Source: Malachius bipustulatus | Taxonomy: Eukaryota > Arthropoda > Insecta > Coleoptera > Melyridae | DNA length: 64,000 nt | Reading direction: 5' to 3' | NCBI GenBank assembly: GCA_910589415.1 | Contig: OU342630.1 | Coordinates: forward strand, 71,110,186-71,174,185 | Shown here: positions 34,310-44,456 of the stretch, piece by piece | Layout of the letters: each line of letters opens with the position of its first letter | Numbering within the stretch: the first letter of the stretch is position 1 | Made by a program: the position numbers and the translations under genes | The notes under the pieces: model-generated | What the model was told of the DNA's origin: nothing | What the model saw: only the letters and a program-made list of their open reading frames with translations | Database searches by the model: none

Positions 34310-35903
34310 AGTAACGCCGTGTCCTAGCTGCATCCGGGTAATGCGTTGCGTGCGATGCGGGGAACGCACGCAACGCAAACTCGCACGAGAAATTTTGAGT
34401 GTGTCCTAACTGAATGCGTGCGGTGCGGGCGAGAAAATGGTTTCCAATCCAACTATTTCTGGTGCAGCTTCAGATTAAATACGTTTTAATTTGGAAACCA
34501 GTAGGTTGTTGGAGCTTGAAAGACTTGAAAATCACAGAAAGAAACATGTTACTTAAGAGAAAGAAACAATAAGACGCAAGTAATCTATAGAAATAGGTAT
34601 AGATTTGATAGATAGATAAATAGCAGGTAGGTTAAATATAAAAAGGTCTACAATAGAAGTTAATAGACCTCATACTTACTTTAAAAACCTAAATTCGAGA
34701 CATTTTCACATTCCCAGTGTACCTTGACTCTTGTTCTTGTAAAATAGATTTCTCTTATTGCACAAAATGTTTCGCTTTGGCACGAAGGCAATCGAAATTA
34801 AAAAAAATTCCTGCCCGCCGCAAAAATCGCAAGATTTTGACAGATGAAAAAACTAAATATTTCAATTTAAAACAATGCGTGCGTTACGGTGTCGTTTTAT
34901 CGTACGACTTTGCGGGCAAACGCGTCTACTGCCTAGAGATTCCGCTTCAAGAAAACGTCGTCAACGCTGGGAAAAAGAAGACTCAAAATGTCGTGATCGT
35001 AGCACGTCGTAGCCACACTGTTTGTCACCGTCACCATAGAAAGGTACGCTATTAGGAGCATAATGTGGTGATGTGAAACTAAAAAAAAATTAAAAGTGAG
35101 AATAACCTTTAAATCTTTTCGGCTCGGCAGTGGCCAGTGGCAGTGACAACATTTTTATTGTTTTGAGGAAGATGAAGTGTTTTTGTTTTATTTTCCTGCG
35201 ATTATTGTTTGTTAATCACTTGACTGTCTTGTTTAATCAGCTAATAAGTAAAGCTTATTTATGTAAGTAAAATTGGGACTGCGGGGTTAATTATCATAAC
35301 TATACAAAGGACATTTGGATAATTTGAATTTGAACATTCCTCTGTGGTAATTCAGCTTGGTAAATGAAACCCATAAATCCCAGAACCATCTATTTGTTTA
35401 ACTATTTTGTTTAACAAACAATAAAAATACAATAAATGCTTTATCGCTAGTAGCCTGCTGATTGCTGATTCACAGATTCCCACAATTCCAAAGGTCTATT
35501 ATTGTTGTAGTGAAAAATTTACTGTGCTTTTATCGATTTTCAAGGGAAAAGTAATTGGGAAAATAAAATTGTTGATTTAAGTAAATTAAGTAGTTCTCAT
35601 CGACATCAATATTTTGATATAGAGGCCATTTTATACCTAATCAGTGATTATCCCCATGATCACTTGATTAGTCTCCTGCAAGCAGGCCTGCGCTGAAGTC
35701 ACATGAATGTGTTGTCTTTTGTCACATGCAGTGAATAAAAATTAGTATATTATGCAATAATACTTTCAACTAATCTGTGAATATATTTCAGAAATGTTAC
35801 CTATCATCGCTGATCACTTGTTGATGGGGGGCGACGGACAGCAGAAGCAAAGGGAGCAAAACCAACAACTATATGTCTGCAGCGAAAGGCCTTACGGGCA
35901 AAT

Positions 35904-36438
35904 TGTAATGCCTTTGCTCTCCCAGGGAAGAGATTTGTTGAGCTATTTAGACTCAATAAAGAACTCGCCAATAACTTGATAAATGCTGTGAGGCCATAAT
36001 TAAACAATTGAGTCTATGTGTCGGGTTTAAGCACAGAAATCAAAGTGTTGACAGCATTACGTTTTTATGCAACACGGTGCTACCAAAGGAGCAATTTGGG
36101 TTTGAGCCAAACCTGCATGCTTTCATAGGTAAGTTATGAAATATTTTCTTATGCATATACGAACTTATTTATTTTTTAAATCTTTATTATTGTTTTTTCT
36201 AGATGCATACCTACGTGGAGTTACAGCTTGTATCAAGAGATTTATTGGACTTCTAAAAAATCGTTTTAGGTGTTTACTGAAAGAACGTGTTGCTAGATAT
36301 TCACCCCAATTTGTCAGAACTCTTGTCAACTCCTCTGAAATATTACAGAACATGTGCATTAACGAAAAAGTGCCCTTGCTAGGTGATGCTTTGCAGTTAC
36401 TTTGTAAGGCAAATGTACAGCAAGACAAAAGACAATAA
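35904..36438 (+). pseudogene. Decayed PIF/Harbinger transposase
   Basis: Three pieces in different frames match Harbinger transposase in order. Piece A (35904-35999) reads NAFALPGKRFVELFRLNKEL, the N-terminal R-F-R-L-x-K block. Piece B (36024-36128) reads GLSTEIKVLTALRFYAT then CYQRSN, the ALRFxATG helix. Piece C (36204-36438, after a possible intron with GTAAGT...TTTTCTAG) reads FIGLLKNRFRCLL, then YSPQFV and the C-terminal NMCI (usually HNICI) block. The DDE catalytic middle, normally between B and C, is missing. The enzyme would be inactive. Such transposases also give rise to HARBI1-like domesticated genes, but the frame breaks argue against that here. Confidence 0.8.
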
Positions 36439-36969
36439 TGATATGCTGAATGAAGGACACTGATTGTATAGTCCAATAAAGTCTAAAAAGTCATACGTAT
36501 CGATTAAGAATACACATCCTTTTGATAGTTCGATTTATTTTGTTTCATGTACGTGTTTTTATAGTAACCGTCCAGTTTGTCTAAACACTCCATCCCGCAT
36601 AAATAAGTATACGTCAACATTGGTTTTGAATGAGAATTAAATGCACAACACAGAGGATAGAATGTCATTACGTGAATAAATTTTATGTAGTTGTCAGTGG
36701 CTCTCAAACTGACGTAAGCGCTTCAATTCATTGTTTGAATGATTCCTTCAATAATTTACGCTCGTTCACAACTTGACAATTAACTGTTTGACATTTTCTG
36801 GTGAAATTAAAAATATTAATTCGGACGGTTAGTGTGACGTCACATGTGACTTTTTAAAGTTAATCCTACTATAAAACATTGTAAATAGATATTTCTTATA
36901 GTTAGGCTACATTTATAAATAGTAGGCTGTTATGTAGATAGTAGGTTGTAAGTAGTTATTTTTCATACA

Positions 36970-37075
36970 AGACTGTGAAATGACACTTTTGCACATGGAG
37001 AATGGAAATTTTTCCGAGCAAGCAAATCATTCGAGAATGCAAAAGTGGCATTTCACAGTGTCGTATCAAACGACA
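36970..37075. repeat. Small hairpin element inside the Harbinger
   Basis: CATACAAGACTGTGAAATGAC pairs with GGCATTTCACAGTGTCGTATC about 70 bases on, with CTTTTGCAC / GCAAAAGTG inside. Confidence 0.6.
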
Positions 37076-37458
37076 TTTTTTCGAATACTGAACCTATCCG
37101 AAAGCTTAAAAAACACTAAGAATATGAATAGAAAATGTTGACGTTCTGTAACTTGCTGCATGTAATATTTTAATATTCACCATGACAAACAAGCTTTAGT
37201 AAACAATAAATGAAAAGACGTGTACACACGTACTAGTGTGCAAAAGTATTTTGCTCTCTAGTAGATGCAAATTTGACATTTTGATACTTCATAAGTATTA
37301 CGTAAAAGTGAAGTTTTAATGACAGTATTCGAAAATGAAAATAGATATTTTCTATACTTACATGCTAAATGTGTAAATAGTAAGTTGTAATTTTTTTATC
37401 ATTAGGCTAGATCTTTAAATTGGCTGTAATATGTTGGTTTCAAAGCGGTGAGTTTTTA

Positions 37459-37820
37459 TATAGTTCGCGTCCCCTTCTCAAAATCCGTCTTCTCAGAAAC
37501 TAAGCATCGTACATCCTCAAGCAAAGCAAAAAAATTGCCCGAGGATGTACGACGCTTATATAGTTTCTGAGATATTCCCAGTGACCATATTAATTACTCA
37601 CTGGGTACTGGATGTTAACGCAAGGTGCAAATTAGAAGAAAATGTTCTTCCCTCAATTGGAGGAATTGTCCAGATGCCCCCCAGTAATTTTCTTCCATAT
37701 ATGGTAGATACTTTTTGAAATCGCTCGGGTAAATCTGGGCAAAAGGCAATTAGCCGCGCAACGCAACGCACTAGACCCCTACTTGACATGACGGATTTTC
37801 AAAAGGGGACTCGAACTATA
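37459..37820. repeat. Foldback MITE inside the Harbinger
   Basis: ATAGTTCGCGTCCCCTTCTC, AAAATCCGTC at the left pairs with GACGGATTTTCAAAAGGGGACTCGAACTAT at the right. A second inner hairpin, CGTACATCCTC / GAGGATGTACG, lies at 37510-37550. The interior carries CGCGCAACGCAACGCAC, reminiscent of the host element's own termini. Confidence 0.65.
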
Positions 37821-38269
37821 ATATAAAAGCCTGCTTTTCGTCCATTTGGGAGATTCAAGGCATTTTTGTCACCATCTCCGTAACTAAAATTGTGTTGACC
37901 AGAAATTTAATAATATTATTGTTTGTGTTTTCATTCTTATGTAATGGAATAAAGTTGTTATACCTTCGGGGTTTGCAGATATACATAATTTGGCGTTAAG
38001 AAAAAAACTCAAGTCATTGGTGATGAGATGTCATTAACTGTATACTTTATACCAAACATTTTATTAACTTAATTACCGCGGAGTAGCAATTTATTGAATA
38101 GTTCTTGTAACATAGTATGCATTGAAAAATATGAAATGTTTTTTTGTAAAATTTAAAGGGCTTTAGCTTACTGATCGTTAATAAATAAACAAACATTTTG
38201 TTTATCAATAAATTAATTTCTCACTTGTCAAAAGCAAGTTATCCCTAAAATAAGGTTAGGCAACCCATA

Positions 38270-38960
38270 ATATACAGTGTGTAAAAGTGTAAGTGGCAGT
38301 ACATGGAGATCTTGGAAACGGCTAGATATACACGGTCGGTTAAATTAGAGAAAAGTTGCACAACTTAATGCTTAATGAGAATCTGAATTTTTTCTTTGAA
38401 TATTTCCAGTCATTGCTGAAATATCCTCAAAAAACTGAAAAATCAAAATTTCTTATTTTAACCATATCTTTTTTATTATTGAGAAATAATGAATTATTTT
38501 TTGTAGGCTTACATAAGTCGTCAAAAGCTATCCACTTGGCATTACAAAAATTTTCAAAGCCGACTAGATCTCAGAGTTTTCATAGCCAACTTTTGTTTTT
38601 CTTATAGCCGCCATATTGGGTTTTTATGTCGTTCGGTATAAAATAAATCAAGGAAACCAAAAATTATTAACATTCGAAAAAATTAAATTTTCAAGAATTG
38701 TGTTTTTTTGCGGAAAAAACAAAAAAAAATTCACCCAATTACATTATTATGAAGTCATATTATTTGCTGTATGGTTTTTTACTTTTCATAATTATGATAT
38801 TCGGTATGTAAAGTTTTTTTTTCGAAAAATAATAAAATTTTTGATTTTTTTTTTTTAATGTTATTAATTTTGACTTGATTTATTTCATACCGAACGACAT
38901 AAAAAACCAATATGCATTAAACTACCGCCAAACGGCTCGAACTCCATGGAAACCTAGAAT
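38270..38960. repeat. F1-family repeat copy (foldback) inside the Harbinger
   Basis: TACAGTGTGTAAAAGTG, ATGGAGATCTTGGAAACGG, ATATCCTCAAAAAACTGAAAA, GATCTCAGAGTTTTCATAG and ATATTGGGTTTTTATGTCGTT mark an F1 copy. The short frames 38356-38607 and 38616-38858 are parts of it. Confidence 0.6.
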
Positions 38961-39409
38961 ATGATTTGGTTCAATTCAATTGATGGCGATCGCAGGCCAA
39001 TGTATGAAAACAACCTCAATAAGTCAAACTTCAGGACCACGTGAACTTAAAACTTCAACTAAATCACGACAACTGACAACAACGGCCACGTGAACGGTTT
39101 GTTTACTTGGAACCGTTTACGCTTAGCCCAACCTAGTGACGTCACACTGACGGCAGATAAGTAGTGAGCTACAAGACTTTAGTTATCCTGAGGCTTACCT
39201 CATCTAAGATTCTCTCACTGTACGAGCACTCGTAGTGACTCGTAGCAGCAACCAGCCGCCATGTTGATTCCCAGCGTAGACGACGTTTTCTTGAAGCGGA
39301 ATCTCGCAGCAGAGGACACTCCCATTGCTTTGCATGTGTTTTATTTTAATTGTTCCCCGCAACGCACGCACGCAACGCAGTCCCCGGATGCAGCTAGGAC
39401 GCGGCGTAA

Positions 39410-40591
39410 AGGTGGCAGTCATAGAGAAAGATAATATAATAGAGTGTTCGATTACACGTTAAACTCTAGGTAACCTGCGACGGTGGCGACTACCTGGGCT
39501 ACCGGAGAAATCATCGGTAAACGCGGGACATTCAAATTTAAATTTATACCTAATTATTAATTGAAAAATTATTTTTACGGTTGAAGTGTCGCCACTTCGA
39601 CAAATAAACTTCGAGGCATCAATATAGAACTTCTTTATTCTTAATAGGTGCACAATATATACGACGAGTATACTAATAATTGCAACAAATGCTTTCTACA
39701 AAATTTTCCTCACACAAATACTACAGGCCAGTTTTCACAGAAGATTCTTTAATTTTCATAAACCGCAGTTCTCAACGTGGAAAGACTTTTCCAGGAAAAA
39801 GGCAAAGCCATTTGCTTTGTAATAATAATTGTTGTTAAAAATTTTAATATGAAAGGCATTCCAGCCATTTGCTGGATCGTGCACCGCAGACGCCGACGCT
39901 TGGTTGAGATGCAGCAGACGTGTACCTATACCTATTATAGCAACGATCCACCGAAGTGGTAGCAGGTCACAACTGGGTCCTCTTCGAGAGGAAAGCAGAA
40001 AACAAAGGATCTCTCTGAAAAAAAATACAAAAAACTAAATTTTTATGATTATAATTAGTTTCGAGTGAAGCAGCAGGCGTTTTAAAGAAAAACTCCAAGA
40101 GTCAGATTTATATACTTCTACAGAGGATTATCTCTTATTTTCAAAAATTACGAGAAAATTTACGCATCGTCTTGAGACAAAAATTAGCAACTCATGTCTT
40201 ATAAACTTTTTCTTCATATTGCTTCCTTCTCTTGTAAAAAATATGAAGACAAAGAATTCATAGACCTTCATTTGATGCTTTGACTGAGAAGGAAGAGTTT
40301 TACAGAGAAACTCCAAGAAACAAAAAATACTTATTTTATCAAAGAATGTGCCTGATGTTTTCAGAGTTTTGTGGGCAACAAAATAAGCGGCCCATTTATT
40401 TCAGGCCTGGTCACGTGAACTTCTTTACTTAATAAAATGCCCAATAGTAATGCACCAAACTAAATAAGTATAAATAGACCGTATCACATCAGAATCTCAG
40501 CAACTCCAAAGATTTGTATTCGCTTATGTACATTCTAATAATGCAATTTTTCTTGGGCTTTGTATTAATATAATTTTGATAAATCCATCGT
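39410..40591. other. Intergenic; possible LTR end at about 39459-39720
   Basis: On the minus strand AATAAAGAAG is followed by AAGTGGCGACACTTCAACC (about 39600-39580), which looks like an LTR end joined to a tRNA primer-binding site (TGGCGAC). No second LTR or gag/pol frame was identified, so this is tentative. The rest is AT-rich without genes. Confidence 0.25.
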
Positions 40592-41495
40592 TGTGATTAG
40601 AACTGCTTTTAAACCAGGACATAGACAGAATGTGGTTCCTAAAACAATTTTTTTGCATTCAGAAAGAGTTTTCGATTTATTTAAAATAATTTTACTACTT
40701 ACAACAACATGAAGCAGCATAGCAGTTACCTTTCAAAAAGTCAACGCATATGCGAAAGTTGTACGCTATAACTGTTATTAATTGGGTAAATTATTATAAA
40801 TTATATTTCTAGGTAAGTACTTTAAAGATAAAGTTTTATCTAAACTTTATTATTATATTTAATATATTTGATGAATTTTATTGGGACTTAGGTTCTAATT
40901 TAAATTTGCCACTAAAGATTCTTTACAGAACAAATTCAAATCAAAATCAAAATCAGAATCAAATTCAAAATCAAATAAGTGGTTCAATAAAAATAATTAT
41001 AAATTTATTATTATAGTTTGATAAAATACTCAAATTAAATAAATGTGATTAGAACTGCTTTTAAACCAGGACATAGACAGAATGTGGTTCCTAAAACAAT
41101 TTTTTTGCATTCAGAAAGAGTTTTCGATTTATTTAAAATAATTTTACTACTTACAACAACATGAAGCAGCATAGCAGTTACCTTTCAAAAAGTCAACGCA
41201 TATGCGAAAGTTGTACGCTATAACTGTTATTAATTGGGTAAATTATTATAAATTATATTTCTAGGTAAGTACTTTAAAGATAAAGTTTTATCTAAACTTT
41301 ATTATTATATTTAATATATTTGATGAATTTTATTGGGACTTAGGTTCTAATTTAAATTTGCCACTAAAGATTCTTTACAGAACAAATTCAAATCAAAATC
41401 AAAATCAGAATCAAATTCAAAATCAAATAAGTGGTTCAATAAAAATAATTATAAATTTATTATTATAGTTTGATAAAATACTCAAATTAAATAAA
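40592..41495. repeat. Exact tandem duplication, 2 x 452 bp
   Basis: 40592-41043 and 41044-41495 are identical as far as I can compare, starting TGTGATTAGAACTGC and ending CAAATTAAATAAA. Each unit includes a CAAATCAAAATCAAAATCAG microsatellite-like stretch. The unit contains no gene. The perfect identity implies a very recent duplication or an assembly artefact. Confidence 0.9.
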
Positions 41496-42296
41496 TCAAA
41501 TTTGACACAATTACAAAACTATACGTCAGATTATGCCAAACTGAGAATTTATATCTAAAGGATTTTAGTTTCGAAATCGTCCGCAATGCGCGATGCGCTA
41601 CCGGAATGCGCGTGAACAGTGTACCCATTTTCGTCCGTCGATCTGACGGTCTCTTTATAGTATGTTGTCTCTGGTGGCAGTGCTATATCCATAGACATAG
41701 AATGCAGTCTTGGAGCTGCTAAATCCATGCGCGCTTGCGCATTTTACATTTTCGTGGCTCAATTTTTCAGGTTTCAGTTTCAGGTTTCAAATTCAAATTT
41801 TGTAGAAACTGTAGGGTCGGTTGCACGAAAGTAATAAAAAATATTTCAGATAATTACCGATTTTAAATTGAAAATTTTGAAAATATGGTGAATATTTTTA
41901 ATGATCTTTTATTTTCTATTCGTGTTAATATTTAGTTTCATTTTTCAAACTTTGCTTTTTTCCACTTGAGACCTAAACTGGGAACCAAATTTGTCAAAAA
42001 TATGACATCCAGCTGTTCACATATCTTCGTGTCAAGTAAAACGTCAACGAGTGTATGCACTATCCAAGTAAGCGTTAGTGTCGGTAATACAGATACCCTA
42101 GATTGACGACATCACTAGCGCCTTCTGGGAGCTTTATTCGCCAACAGTTGCCAGGTTGACAGTTGACATCCCCACTTCCATCAACTACCACAACGAAAAA
42201 TTGCTATTTTCATTTGTTTATAACTCAAAAATCACTCGTTACAAATAAACACCATTATTATTACATTTTCTCAGGCAATCTGAAAATATAATAACA
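41496..42296. other. Intergenic; GC-rich island and a G-family fragment
   Basis: 41575-41640 has CGCAATGCGCGATGCGCTACC and CGTCCGTCGATCTGACGG, higher GC than surroundings. 42200-42297 (TTGTTTATAACTCAAAAATC, TCTCAGGCAATCTGAAAAT) is a partial G-family copy running into the next element. No gene. Confidence 0.45.
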
Positions 42297-43283
42297 TACA
42301 GTGTTCGTTTTTCGAGCTTAAGCATGGGGATCTCGGTTATCTTAAGAGATACGAAGTTGGTCTAATTGGGGCAAAGTTGCGTATTTTTATCCCGAGTAAT
42401 AATCTGAAAAAAAATTCAGGATATTTTCAGTCGTTGCTGAAATATCCTGGAAAAACTGAAAAATCTAATTTTCTTATTTTTGCCATATATTTCTTATTTT
42501 TTAAAATTAATAAATAATTTTTTGCAGGCTTACGTAAGCCGCTAAGAGCTATATCCATCTGACGTTTCAAAAATTTTCAAAGCCGACTAGATCCAAGAGT
42601 TTTCACAGTCAACTTTCGTTTTTCTTATGGCCGCCATATTGGATTTTCATGTCGTTCTGTATTAAAAAAATTAGGGAAACCAAAAATCTATCACATTCAA
42701 AGAAAATTTTCAAAATTTTATTTTTCTTTTTTCGAAAAAAATAGGTAACCTTTTTTCAACCGAATGTCATAAATTATAACCATATAAGTCAAGCAATCAC
42801 GTCATATTGCGACGTCGCCCGACGTCGTTCGGTGATAAAATTTTATTTTTTTTAGATAAGAAAAAAAAATTTAAGAAATTTTTTTTGAATGTGATTGATT
42901 TTTGGTTTCCTTAATTTTTTTAATACAGAATGACATGAAAATCCAATATGGCGGCCATAAGAAAAACGAAAGGTGACTGTGAAAACTCTCGGATCTAGTC
43001 GGTCTTGAAAATTTTTGTAATGATAGATGGGTAGCTCTTGCCGACTTATGTAAGGCTACAAAAAATTATTTATTAATCTCCAATAACAAAAAAGATATGA
43101 TGAAAATAAGAAATCTCGATTTTCAGTTTTCCAGGATATTTTAGCAACGACTGAAAATATCCTGAATTTTTTTCAGATTATTACTCGGGATAAAAATACT
43201 CAACTTTGCCCCAATTTGACCGACTTCGTATCTCTTAAGATAACCGAGATCCCCATGCTTAAGCTCGAAAAACGGACACCGTG
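42297..43283. mobile_element. Full-length F1 foldback element
   Basis: TTCGTTTTTCGAGCTTAAGC, ATGGGGATCTCGGTTATC at the left pair with GATAACCGAGATCCCCATGC, TTAAGCTCGAAAAACGGACA at the right. Inner arms share CTCGGGATAAAAATAC, CAGGATATTTTCAGTCGTTG and AATATGGCGGCCATAAGAAA in inverted order. The frame at 43141-43365 is an arm of this palindrome. Confidence 0.8.
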
Positions 43284-43400
43284 CATAGGGTGTTTGATTT
43301 GAAATAATAAATTTGGTATTGACCACTAACGACGTGTCCGAGCGCTTTTTCGCACGCGTCTTCATTTATTTATTATAGAATTTATTCCATTTTGCTTTTC

Positions 43401-43935
43401 CACGGTATGCCAATAGACGATAACGCGCAGGCTGCGTTCCGGTCTTCTGACGTCACGCGGTTCGAAGATTACACATGAGAATGCTCATATCTTTTTTTAT
43501 TGTCAGGAAAAAATAAATATTTATTTGTAGGCTTGCATAAGTCGGCAACAGCTATCCATTTAACGTTTTAAAAATTTTCAAGGCCAACTAAATCCCAGAG
43601 TTTTCATAGTCAACTTTTGTTTTTCTTATAGCCGCCATTAAGGTTTTTTATGTCGTTTTGTACAAAAAAAAAATGAAAATCAATAACATTAAAAAAAATA
43701 ATTTTTTTTTCATTTTATTTTTTCGAAAAAAAATTGAATATTTTTCTATAATAGATCTAGCACAAAGAAAACACAAGCATATAGGATGGAAGCGATATAA
43801 TTTGACATTTATTTTATAAACAACGTCGCCGCGATTAATACTTTAAGTCAAAATAAAACCACATGACGTCATTGCGCATTAATAACCAAAATAGTAACAG
43901 CAATCGGCATACCGTGTGTGTGTATGTGTATCGTG
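43401..43935. mobile_element. Second copy of the CRE-bearing foldback family
   Basis: CACGGTATGCCAATAGACGA and CGCGCAGGCTGCGTTCCGGTC match 32909 onward; CATACCGTGTGTGTGTATGTG, TATCGTG matches the other arm's end. The outermost 15 bases of the left end are missing. The octamer TGACGTCA is at 43448-43455 and 43864-43871. An F1 fragment (43490-43740) forms the interior. It ends about 100 bases before the IMPACT TATA box. Confidence 0.75.
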
Positions 43936-44032
43936 GTTATGCCTTTCATTTTACCATTACCATTCATTACCCATTGGTATTAGTCATTATAGTCCCATTA
44001 CCATTCCATTTATAAGTAGATGTATAAAATGC

Positions 44033-44039
44033 GTGCACC
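44033..44039 (+). promoter_or_regulatory. TATA box of IMPACT
   Basis: TATAAAA followed about 25-35 bases later by a CAGTTTGCAGTCGAG region. The leader up to the ATG at 44457 would be about 390 bases with no evident intron. Confidence 0.5.
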
Positions 44040-44456
44040 TGCAGTTGCAGTTTGCAGTTTGCAGTCGAGTGTAGACTGAGTAGTCAAGACGTGACGACGT
44101 GAGTAAAGTGACAGTCTGACAGACCATTTACCATTGTACCAGCCAACCGTCGTTTGAATTGTTGACACAGATCAGATTTTCTTGCTACTAGACTAGACTA
44201 GTAAAAAAAACATAGAAATAGAAAAGAGGGAATAAATTATCCGGATTCCGGATAATAGAAAAGATAGAAAGAAGAAAGCAAAAACTGTGTGTGAGTGAAG
44301 TGTACTTCGAGGAACCCTTAGAAAGCAATTAAGTATCGGTGCATATTTTGTTGAAAGTGTTTTATGGTTGAGTTTAAGTTCAGTTCATCCCTAAACCTCA
44401 ATAGTGCTTAAATCTGTCCGTTAACTTTTTATTAGTTAATGAATAAACATTAAATA

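Larger units (their letters stand above)
34315..39406. mobile_element. PIF/Harbinger DNA transposon with TAA target duplication
   Basis: CGCCGTGTCCTAGCTGCATC at the left end and its complement GATGCAGCTAGGACGCGGCG at the right form TIRs with one mismatch. TAA at 34312-34314 and 39407-39409 is the 3-bp duplication expected for PIF/Harbinger. TIRs continue as a GC-rich GCGTTGCGTGCG repeat. Just inside, GATTCCGCTTCAAGAAAACG plus TCGTC and ACGCTGGGA occurs directly at 34937-34973 and inverted at 39263-39304. Inside are transposase remnants (35904-36438), a foldback (37459-37820) and an F1-family copy (38270-38960). The element begins five bases from the neighbouring foldback's end. It is not autonomous. 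Confidence 0.85.

Noticed and set aside
34717..35055. 112-codon plus-strand frame at the left of the Harbinger
   Set aside because: It contains the subterminal block shared with the right end of the element and a Lys/Arg-rich composition in the wrong frame for transposase; no Myb, MADF or nuclease motif.
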